DNA from: Aquiflexum sp041749095
GTDB lineage: Bacteria > Bacteroidota > Bacteroidia > Cytophagales > Cyclobacteriaceae
Assembly (NCBI RefSeq): GCF_041749095.1
Contig: NZ_JBGTCA010000022.1
Coordinates: 1-40,784 of the forward strand
Direction: 5' to 3'
Length of the DNA stretch: 40,784 nt
Numbering within the stretch: the first letter of the stretch is position 1; each line of letters opens with the position of its first letter. The position numbers were made by a program, and so were the translations under genes. The notes below the pieces were generated by a model. That model ran no database searches. It was not told where the DNA came from and saw only the letters and a program-made list of their open reading frames with translations. Positions 1 to 5,956 of this stretch are shown in pieces.

Positions 1-638
1 CTTTGGAAGGATTTGATGTTTTCACCTGTGCCAGAAATCTGAAGGATTTGAAGGGTTTGAAAAAGGATTTTGCTTCTAAATATTCTGGGCAAAAAATTTT
101 TATCAAAAAAGTGGATATGTCTGTAAAAGAAGAAATTGAAGTATTTACAGATGAAGTCAAAGATATTGCTACCCCTGATGTGATTGTTAATAATGCAGGG
201 GTTTTCTTTCCGGGATCAATTCATTCAGAACCGGAAGGTAATTTTGAATTGATGATGAAGACCAACTTGTTTTCTGCATATTATCTTACCAGGGCATTTA
301 CACCAGAAATGATCAAAAGAAAATCAGGGTATATTTTCTCCATTGGATCTATAGCAGGGCTAACTGCCTATGCCAATGGTGGCAGCTACGCAATATCAAA
401 ATGGGCCATGTTGGGATTTACCAAATGCCTCAGGCAGGAGCTAAAGGATTACAATATAAAAGTGACTTCAATTTTGCCTGGAGCTACATATACCGCGAGT
501 TGGGAAGGAGTGGATCTTCCCGTAGAAAGATTCATGAAGTCAGAAGACGTGGCAGAAGCAGTTTGGGGCGCATATAACCTTTCCCCCTTTTCTGTTGTTG
601 AAGAAATAGTTATTAGACCTCAATTAGGAGATTTATAA
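1..638 (+). CDS. SDR family oxidoreductase, 5'-truncated by window edge
   Basis: This is the C-terminal ~211 residues of a classical short-chain dehydrogenase/reductase, an NAD(P)(H)-dependent oxidoreductase with a Rossmann fold. Visible are the NNAG motif (about residue 63 of the part shown), the catalytic Ser in FSIGSIAG, and the YxxxK pair (Tyr129, Lys133 in YAISK). The N-terminal Gly-rich cofactor loop lies upstream of base 1, so the gene is cut by the window rather than broken. A PGATYT segment follows the active site, as is usual. The stop TAA lies 5 bases before ispG, so the two are probably co-transcribed. The substrate cannot be told from sequence. The family call is firm; any link to isoprenoid synthesis is unproven. 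Confidence 0.87.
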   Translation, partial: LEGFDVFTCARNLKDLKGLKKDFASKYSGQKIFIKKVDMSVKEEIEVFTDEVKDIATPDVIVNNAGVFFPGSIHSEPEGNFELMMKTNLFSAYYLTRAFTPEMIKRKSGYIFSIGSIAGLTAYANGGSYAISKWAMLGFTKCLRQELKDYNIKVTSILPGATYTASWEGVDLPVERFMKSEDVAEAVWGAYNLSPFSVVEEIVIRPQLGDL

Positions 639-643
639 TCAGT

Positions 644-2629
644 ATGGAAACCAAAGCATTGTTGGAAAAGATAAGGTACTGTAACAGCCTTACTCAATAT
701 TCAAGAAGAAAGACCATCCCCGTCAAGGTAGGAGATGTGATCATTGGTGGAGACAGCCCAATAGTGATCCAGTCCATGACAACTGTGGATACTATGGATA
801 CCCAAGGCTCTGTGGAACAGTGTATCCGCATGATCGAAAGCGGTTGCCAACTGATCCGGATTACCGCTCCTAGCATGAAGGAAGCAGAAAATCTTCAAAA
901 GATCAAAAATGAATTACGGAAGTTAGGTTACAATACGCCATTGGTGGCGGATATCCATTTTACACCAAATGCCGCTGAAATCGCTGCAAGGATTGTAGAA
1001 AAGGTGAGGATCAATCCAGGGAACTATGCCGACAAAAAGAAATTTGAGGTCATAGAATATACTGACGAAAGTTACCAGGAAGAATTGGAAAGAATCAGGG
1101 AGCGTTTTCTTCCCCTGGTCAAAATCTGCAAAGAATATGGAACTGCTATGCGTATCGGTACCAACCATGGCTCTCTTTCAGACAGGATCATGAGCCGTTA
1201 TGGCGATACTCCACTTGGGATGGTAGAATCGGCATTGGAATTTCTCCGGATTTGCGAAGATGAAAATTACCATGATATCGTCATTTCGATGAAATCGTCC
1301 AACACTCAGGTCATGGTACAAGCCTATCGACTCTTGGTTCAAAAACTGGATGAAGGTGGTTTTAAGCCATATCCACTTCACTTAGGTGTGACAGAGGCGG
1401 GAGATGGTGAGGATGGAAGAATCAAATCAGCTGTTGGAATTGGGACTTTGTTGGAGGATGGTTTGGGTGATACGGTGAGGGTATCACTGACAGAAGATCC
1501 TGAATTTGAATCACCTGTTGCACAAAGTTTGGTGGACAGGTATCTGGAAAGATCAGGACATCAGGATATTGAGGAAATTCATCATTATCCAATTACTCCT
1601 TTTGAGTATAATAAAAGATTAACAAGAGAAGTCCTCAACTTTGGAGGGGGAAATGTCCCTCGGGTGATTGCGGATATTTCTGTTATAGACAATATCTCCT
1701 CAAAAGAAATGAAGCATGTTGGTCATTTCTATTTGCCTGAACTTGATAAATGGAAAATGAATGATCAGGGAGCAGATTATGTCTATTCCGGTTCAAATCC
1801 AATTCCATTTATGCTTCCAAATGGAATGAAGGAAATTCAGAATTATTCAATTTGGAAAAATGAAACTGATCAAATCAATAAGTTTCCTGCGTTTACTTTG
1901 GATCAATTCAAATCGGCAGATACTTTCCACAATGGTGTGAACTTTCTGATGCTTACTGATTTGGAAATCAACGAGGCTTTAGATTGGATAGAAAACAGAA
2001 GAGACATTGTCATCATCTTAAGCAGCTCAAACAGCCATCAAATGGCGGCCCTGAGACGTGCTTTTATCACGTTATTGGAAAACCATAACCAAATACCGGT
2101 TGTTGTCAAGATAAGTTATCCTGTTCTGGACCAGGATAAAATCATGCTATATGCAGCCACTGATGTGGGAGGATTGTTAATTGACGGTTTGGGAGAGGGT
2201 ATCATGTTGGGGATTGAAAGTTTTCAAGATGGTGAAAGAAGTTCAACTTTGGAACAGATCAAATTGCATAACTCTGTCTCATTTGGAGTTCTTCAGGCGG
2301 CAAGGACAAGAATGTCCAAAACAGAGTATATTTCCTGTCCTTCCTGTGGAAGAACCCTGTTTGATTTACAGGAAACCACAGCCATGATAAGAAAAAGAAC
2401 TGACCATCTTAAGGGTGTAAAAATCGGGATTATGGGCTGTATCGTAAATGGACCGGGTGAAATGGCTGATGCGGATTTTGGATACGTAGGTTCAGGAAAA
2501 GGTAAAATCACTTTATACAGGGGAAAAGAAGTTGTAAAGAAATCTGTCCCCTCCGAACATGCAGTAGATGAATTGATAGAAATAATCAGAAAAGATGGTG
2601 TGTGGATTGAACCTGAAGCCGCTGATTGA
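644..2629 (+). CDS. ispG: 4-hydroxy-3-methylbut-2-enyl diphosphate synthase (long form)
   Basis: IspG (GcpE) converts 2-C-methylerythritol 2,4-cyclodiphosphate to HMBPP, the penultimate step of the MEP isoprenoid pathway, using a [4Fe-4S] cluster. The N-terminal TIM barrel begins with TIPVKVGDVIIGG and IQSMTTVDT. The C-terminal cluster domain carries the CPSC pair (Cys565, Cys568), the third ligand Cys599 in MGCIVNGPGE, and the Glu that follows. At 661 residues it is far longer than the ~370-residue E. coli enzyme. The extra ~270 residues lie between barrel and cluster domain, matching the three-domain form known from Bacteroidota, Chlamydiae and plants. The ATG is 5 bases after the preceding SDR stop. 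All key residues are intact. Confidence 0.98.
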   Translation: METKALLEKIRYCNSLTQYSRRKTIPVKVGDVIIGGDSPIVIQSMTTVDTMDTQGSVEQCIRMIESGCQLIRITAPSMKEAENLQKIKNELRKLGYNTPLVADIHFTPNAAEIAARIVEKVRINPGNYADKKKFEVIEYTDESYQEELERIRERFLPLVKICKEYGTAMRIGTNHGSLSDRIMSRYGDTPLGMVESALEFLRICEDENYHDIVISMKSSNTQVMVQAYRLLVQKLDEGGFKPYPLHLGVTEAGDGEDGRIKSAVGIGTLLEDGLGDTVRVSLTEDPEFESPVAQSLVDRYLERSGHQDIEEIHHYPITPFEYNKRLTREVLNFGGGNVPRVIADISVIDNISSKEMKHVGHFYLPELDKWKMNDQGADYVYSGSNPIPFMLPNGMKEIQNYSIWKNETDQINKFPAFTLDQFKSADTFHNGVNFLMLTDLEINEALDWIENRRDIVIILSSSNSHQMAALRRAFITLLENHNQIPVVVKISYPVLDQDKIMLYAATDVGGLLIDGLGEGIMLGIESFQDGERSSTLEQIKLHNSVSFGVLQAARTRMSKTEYISCPSCGRTLFDLQETTAMIRKRTDHLKGVKIGIMGCIVNGPGEMADADFGYVGSGKGKITLYRGKEVVKKSVPSEHAVDELIEIIRKDGVWIEPEAAD

Positions 2630-2679
2630 GTTGTATAGGTTGTATAGGTTATCATGAAACAGTATGGAACCATGATAAC
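2630..2679. repeat. 9-bp tandem repeat plus 9-bp inverted repeat after ispG
   Basis: Two perfect copies of GTTGTATAG (2630-2638, 2639-2647) are followed at once by GTTATCATG (2648-2656) and its exact reverse complement CATGATAAC (2671-2679), with a 14-base loop. No T-run follows on either strand, so it is not a standard intrinsic terminator. It may be a small transcript-end hairpin or a decayed intergenic repeat. Confidence 0.6.
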
Positions 2680-2721
2680 ATTAGCTCTAAAATAAATTAC
2701 TAATTATCAACAACAGAAAAG

Positions 2722-2916
2722 ATGTCAGAGAATAAAATTAAAGAGTTTTTTAAGCTTGGTGAAGTTGGGAATTATTTTTTCAGGGTATTCGGAAAACCTG
2801 ACCCTGACAGACCATCCAATATCAATATCAGGATGATGCATGGCATCAATAAAATTACCATTTTGATATTCCTGATGGGGATTATTTTTTGGATCGTTAA
2901 GCGGGTAATCGCTTGA
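2722..2916 (+). CDS. Small single-pass membrane protein (DUF6728-like)
   Basis: This is a 64-residue protein. A charged N-terminal half with the conserved-looking stretch DPDRPSNINIRMMHGINK is followed by one hydrophobic helix (about residues 44-60, ITILIFLMGIIFWIV) and a basic end. The arrangement 'xFFRxFGKxDPxRPSNxNLRxMHxINK plus one TM helix' resembles the DUF6728 family of Bacteroidota from memory; I could not check this. The function is unknown. It lies 92 bases after ispG on the same strand, behind a hairpin, so it may have its own transcript. A start at 2722 (ATG, residues MSENKIKEFF) is the only sensible choice. Confidence 0.65.
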   Translation: MSENKIKEFFKLGEVGNYFFRVFGKPDPDRPSNINIRMMHGINKITILIFLMGIIFWIVKRVIA

Positions 2917-3011
2917 TTTTCGAATGAGTTTTAAAAAAATTATTAGAGTATTAGGTTTCATACCAACAAAAATGGTAAACTCAAAGCTGGTTAATATGTC
3001 AATCATGCCAA

Positions 3012-3034
3012 CATCGGACATCGGTCATCGGTCA
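3012..3034. repeat. 7-bp tandem repeat (CATCGG A/T) x3
   Basis: Three consecutive 7-base units, CATCGGA, CATCGGT and CATCGGT, followed by CA, lie in the 175-bp gap before the MmcQ gene. The unit type resembles other short-unit intergenic arrays in this window (8.8-9.08 kb, 35.3-35.85 kb). Confidence 0.7.
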
Positions 3035-3091
3035 CGCATGGCAAACCGTGTAAGTCTTCTGATGAAATAATTGCAACCTAAAAATTGAACA

Positions 3092-3436
3092 ATGAACATT
3101 ACTTTTTTCAGAGAATATTGTCTTTCAAAACCCGGTACTTCAGAAGATACCCCTTTTGATCCAAATACCCTTTGTTTTAAAGTCGCAGATAAAATATTTG
3201 CCATCATTGATATTGAGCTTTTTGAAAGTGTCAATTTAAAATGTGATCCGGAAAGAGCTGTTGAGTTAAGAGAAAAATTTACAGGAATTGTTCCCGGATA
3301 TCATATGAACAAAAAGCATTGGAATACGGTATCATTTGACGGGTCAGTTCCTGATAATCTTATTTTGGAATTGGTGGATCACTCCTATGATTTGATTTTT
3401 AATAGTTTGCCTAAGAAAAAGCGGGAATCCATTTGA
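3092..3436 (+). CDS. MmcQ/YjbR family protein
   Basis: This 114-residue protein matches the small MmcQ/YjbR (CyaY-like fold) family. It opens with a helix and the typical KPGTSEDTPFDPNTLCFKVADKIFAII segment. In the middle comes the strand-rich LKCDPERAVELREKF, and at the C-terminal end the family pattern PGYHMNKKHWNTV plus a helix ending in VDHSYDLI. Members are called DNA-binding on weak evidence, and the biological role is unsettled. It ends 4 bases before the ABC ATPase gene, so the two are probably translated from one mRNA. Its length is normal for the family and nothing is missing. Confidence 0.82.
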   Translation: MNITFFREYCLSKPGTSEDTPFDPNTLCFKVADKIFAIIDIELFESVNLKCDPERAVELREKFTGIVPGYHMNKKHWNTVSFDGSVPDNLILELVDHSYDLIFNSLPKKKRESI

Positions 3437-3440
3437 CTAC

Positions 3441-4394
3441 ATGAGCTATCTTAAAATTGATTCCATCAAAAAAAGCTATCAAAAAGAAAATTATGTTCTA
3501 AATAATTTTTCCCTTGATATTCCCAAAGGTAAAATCATCTCATTGGTCGGAGAGAGTGGTTCCGGTAAAAGTACTTTGCTGAGAATTATTGCAGGAACGG
3601 AAAATAGGGACTCAGGGGAGATTTTTTTGGAAGGTGAACGTATCCAAAATCCAAAGGAAAAGCTGATTCCAGGCTATGAAGAAATCCAACTTGTATATCA
3701 GGATTACAAGTTATTTCCCAATTCAACTGTCGAAGAGAATATTGACAGGCCCCTGTTTCTGTATGAAAAAGCATACAGGAAAAAAAGGGTTGCCACCTTG
3801 CTCCAATTACTTGGCCTGACAGACTTCAAAGATAAAAAGCCGAAACAACTTTCCGGTGGGCAACAACAAAAAGTAGCAATCGGAAAGGCTTTGAGTATTG
3901 AACCCCAAGTATTGCTCTTGGATGAACCGTTTTCAAGTTTGGACCAAATTCAGCGTAGGGAACTGATCGATGAATTGAAAACCATGTTTGGGAAATTGGG
4001 TGTAACAGTTGTGTTTATCACCCATGACCTTGATGATGCCCTACAGATGACCAATGATTTGGTGATCTTGCAAAAGGGTAAAATCATTCAGCAAGGACAT
4101 CCTGAGGAGATTTTTACCAAACCAAAAAACCTATATGCAGCCAAACTTTTCAGTCATCTGAATCCCATCCCCGGCAAATCAAAAACATATATCCGACCTT
4201 CTGATATCCAATTATTCAAATCAAGTGGAGTATCTGCCAAAATCACAGAAAAAAAATATCTTGTGCATTACAACGAACTGACCGTAAAACTCTCTGATGG
4301 TACGTTGTGGAAAGTTGAAGATAAAAAAAGAACATTTGATGTTGGTGAAAAATTGTTTTTGAAATGGGAGGAAGAAAAGGAAATCGGTTTTTAA
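3441..4394 (+). CDS. ABC transporter ATP-binding protein, no partner permease nearby
   Basis: This 317-residue ATPase subunit has all nucleotide-binding motifs: Walker A GESGSGKST (38-46), Q-loop Gln87, signature LSGGQ (137-141), Walker B LLLDEP (158-163), D-loop SSLD and H-loop His195. A ~85-residue C-terminal extension beginning near PGKSKTYIRPSDIQ looks like the TOBE-type regulatory domain of CUT1/Fbp/PotA-like importers. No permease or binding protein gene lies beside it, so the substrate is unknown and it must act with subunits encoded elsewhere or have a non-transport role. It follows the MmcQ/YjbR gene by 4 bases and ends directly against the convergent hicA gene (no intervening base). 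Confidence 0.93.
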   Translation: MSYLKIDSIKKSYQKENYVLNNFSLDIPKGKIISLVGESGSGKSTLLRIIAGTENRDSGEIFLEGERIQNPKEKLIPGYEEIQLVYQDYKLFPNSTVEENIDRPLFLYEKAYRKKRVATLLQLLGLTDFKDKKPKQLSGGQQQKVAIGKALSIEPQVLLLDEPFSSLDQIQRRELIDELKTMFGKLGVTVVFITHDLDDALQMTNDLVILQKGKIIQQGHPEEIFTKPKNLYAAKLFSHLNPIPGKSKTYIRPSDIQLFKSSGVSAKITEKKYLVHYNELTVKLSDGTLWKVEDKKRTFDVGEKLFLKWEEEKEIGF

Positions 4395-4634
4395 TTAAAC
4401 TTTCTTATCCCTCAGTATTTTGATAAAATCCTCTGTGTTGAGGTTAATCTGTTTAAGTATGCTACGGATAAGTGGCCTTGAAATGTCAGTTCCCTTATGA
4501 TGGGGTAATGTGGTATACCTTCCATCCGGATGGCGGTAAAAAACATGACTTCCCTTTTGTCTAACTATTTGAAAGTTAAGTGAAGTTAGAATTTTTTCAA
4601 AAGTCAAAGTATCAATAATAGGAAGCTTACTCAT
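4395..4634 (-). CDS. hicA: HicA family toxin (mRNA interferase)
   Basis: This 79-residue double-stranded-RNA-binding-fold toxin should cleave mRNA when not bound by HicB. The diagnostic block is RQKGSHVFYRHPDG, with the catalytic His at residue 30 inside GSH, followed by TTLPHHKGTDISRPLIRSILKQ, the family's conserved second half. Residues needed for activity are present. Its ATG overlaps the stop of hicB by 4 bases (ATGA), which implies translational coupling with antitoxin first. The gene order is hicB then hicA, the reverse of the E. coli operon. The stop codon abuts that of the convergent ABC ATPase gene. Confidence 0.91.
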   Translation of the reverse strand: MSKLPIIDTLTFEKILTSLNFQIVRQKGSHVFYRHPDGRYTTLPHHKGTDISRPLIRSILKQINLNTEDFIKILRDKKV

Positions 4635-4858
4635 ACAGAAACAGAAAAATGCTGCACTCCAATGAATTCTGGTAAGTCTTCAATTTCTTTGGTAGTCATT
4701 TCCTCCAAACATAGTTCAATGACTTCTTTTAGATTTACATGCAGTTCATCAAGAGTTTTTGCCTGCGTGTGTGCTCCCGGAAGATTTGGAACTATTCCTA
4801 TATATAAATTTGACTCTTTATCTTTTTCTATTTGTGCTGCGAATTGGTATGATTTCAT
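4631..4858 (-). CDS. hicB: HicB family antitoxin, short form
   Basis: This 75-residue antitoxin has the partial RNase-H-like HicB fold: QIEKDKESNLYIGIVPNLPGAHTQAKTLDELHVNLKEVIELCLEE. This is the usual pattern of a hydrophobic strand, a P-N-L-P-G turn and a helix that docks on HicA. After residue ~60 only a short tail remains. There is no recognisable C-terminal ribbon-helix-helix or HTH, so this form may not bind DNA itself. It precedes hicA with a 4-base overlap. A palindrome overlapping a possible -7 box lies ~100 bases upstream (4955-4978). Confidence 0.89.
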   Translation of the reverse strand: MKSYQFAAQIEKDKESNLYIGIVPNLPGAHTQAKTLDELHVNLKEVIELCLEEMTTKEIEDLPEFIGVQHFSVSV

Positions 4859-4954
4859 GGCTCTATAATTTTAAATGAAATTAAGTGATTTAATTTAATA
4901 ATTCACAAAGATTTGAGCCCCAAACTTTTGCAAAACATTAACGGTGTGAGAACC

Positions 4955-4978
4955 ATTACCAAAGTTATGATTGGTAAT
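4955..4978 (-). promoter_or_regulatory. Possible hicBA operator overlapping a -7 box
   Basis: ATTACCAA (4955-4962) and its exact reverse complement TTGGTAAT (4971-4978) flank an 8-base spacer. On the minus strand, TAACTTTG (4967 to 4960) fits the Bacteroidota -7 consensus TAnnTTTG and overlaps the downstream arm. No TTTG is present at the -33 spacing. It lies between the slyD stop and hicB. Alternatively it is just the 3' hairpin of slyD, but no T-run follows. Confidence 0.4.
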
Positions 4979-4990
4979 TATTTTTAATCA

Positions 4991-5515
4991 TTAATGCTGA
5001 TGCCCGTGTTCTCCATGGACATGACCATGGCTTAGTTCTTCTTCGGTAGCTTCTCTGACCTCAAAAACTTCTCCGGCAAAATGCAGATCGAATCCCACCA
5101 AAGGATGGTTGAAATCCAATAAAATCTCTTCACCTAAATCCTTCACCACTTTGGCCTGCATAGGATAACCATTTTCATCTACCAATGGGAGAAAATTACC
5201 TTCTTCCAACATACCCGGTTCGAATCCATTTTGAGCGTCAAACTGGTTTTTTGGCATGGCCATGATCAATTCATCATCGGCTTCACCATAAGCCTCTTCT
5301 GTCGGAATGATGAAGTTGAAATTATCACCATGTTGTTTTCCTTCTAAGAAGATTTCAAACTTTTCGGGTAATCCACTGTTTCCAAACAGAAAATAAAACG
5401 GATCATCCTGATCTCTTATCTCTACACTGAATGGGACAGACTCTATATTTTCTTCCTCTTTGCTGACTTTGAGTTCGTAAGTAAGACCTACTACTGTGTT
5501 TTTTGTGATTTTCAT
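4991..5515 (-). CDS. SlyD-like FKBP-type peptidyl-prolyl isomerase with His-rich tail
   Basis: This 174-residue FKBP-type PPIase has an inserted flap (IF) domain. The split FKBP core is seen in VVGLTYELKV and FLFGNSGLPEKFEIFLEGKQHGD, then PTEEAYGE. The chaperone IF domain spans roughly residues 75-130 (MPKNQFDAQNGFEPGMLEEG). The DFNHPLVGFDLHFAGEV segment, the most conserved in SlyD, follows. The C-terminus HGHVHGEHGHQH is a histidine-rich metal-binding tail as in E. coli SlyD. It has no signal peptide, so it is cytosolic. The likely role is folding of nascent chains and possibly nickel handling; no hydrogenase or urease gene is in view. A small membrane protein gene lies 29 bases upstream. 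Confidence 0.93.
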   Translation of the reverse strand: MKITKNTVVGLTYELKVSKEEENIESVPFSVEIRDQDDPFYFLFGNSGLPEKFEIFLEGKQHGDNFNFIIPTEEAYGEADDELIMAMPKNQFDAQNGFEPGMLEEGNFLPLVDENGYPMQAKVVKDLGEEILLDFNHPLVGFDLHFAGEVFEVREATEEELSHGHVHGEHGHQH

Positions 5516-5544
5516 ATGGTGTTGTTAAAGATGTAAAGGTAGGT

Positions 5545-5862
5545 TTATTTTATTGCCCCATTGACCATTACCGCCATAATACTGAGCATGGCAAATATAA
5601 AACATAGAAATATCCAACCCTTTTTTCCTTTGATGGTAAAATAAAGCGTGCTCAAAAAAATGATTCCAAACAAAATCCCAAATATGAGCAAAACTCTCAT
5701 ATACAGATCCTCAGAGGAATGGAAATAGGGTGCTTGAGGATTTCCTAACTGTAATTTCATTTCCCCTTGGAAATATTTTATCCCCAGCCATTCTCTCCAA
5801 TAGGAATAGGCAAATATCCCTGAGGATAGCAATGCTGCAAAAGAGATAATGAATCTGTTCAT
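5545..5862 (-). CDS. Small integral membrane protein of unknown function
   Basis: This 105-residue protein has three predicted transmembrane segments: about residues 3-19 (FIISFAALLSSGIFAYS), 58-78 (LLIFGILFGIIFLSTLYFTI) and 84-100 (IFLCFIFAMLSIMAVMV). A polar loop of ~35 residues between the first two contains the only charged stretch. I recognise no family. It lies 29 bases upstream of the slyD-like gene on the same strand and may share its transcript. It is separated from leuS by a palindromic repeat. Confidence 0.75.
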   Translation of the reverse strand: MNRFIISFAALLSSGIFAYSYWREWLGIKYFQGEMKLQLGNPQAPYFHSSEDLYMRVLLIFGILFGIIFLSTLYFTIKGKKGWIFLCFIFAMLSIMAVMVNGAIK

Positions 5863-5867
5863 AGGGC

Positions 5868-5955
5868 GTGTTGATTAATGCCATGACTATTCATGTAAAT
5901 TCATGCCATGACTCAAAGTCATGGCATGAATACTCAAAGTCACGGCATGAATTAA
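5868..5955. repeat. Palindromic repeat cluster between leuS and a membrane protein gene
   Basis: TTCATGCCATGACT (5900-5913), a 3-base loop and the exact reverse complement AGTCATGGCATGAA (5917-5930) form a perfect 14-bp stem. A partial third copy with one change (AGTCACGGCATGAA, 5939-5952) follows, and GCCATGACT with a related stretch precedes it (5879-5887). No T-run is present on the minus strand, so this is a repeat family rather than a normal terminator of leuS, though it could still block exonucleases. Confidence 0.75.
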
Positions 5956-5956
5956 A

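Noticed and set aside
2293..2673. A 126-residue minus-strand frame over the end of ispG
   Set aside because: Antisense to the conserved cluster domain of ispG; no signal, motif or start context.
3441..4394. Missing ATPase of the exporter operon at 31-35 kb
   Set aside because: It has an importer-type C-terminal TOBE-like domain and is 27 kb away; the MacB/LolD class lacks that tail.
4991..5515. Nickel-handling hydrogenase accessory locus around the SlyD-like gene
   Set aside because: Only the His-rich tail suggests metal binding; no hydrogenase or urease gene is in the window.
5900..5930. Intrinsic terminator of leuS
   Set aside because: The stem is perfect but no T-run follows on the minus strand, and extra copies nearby point to a repeat.
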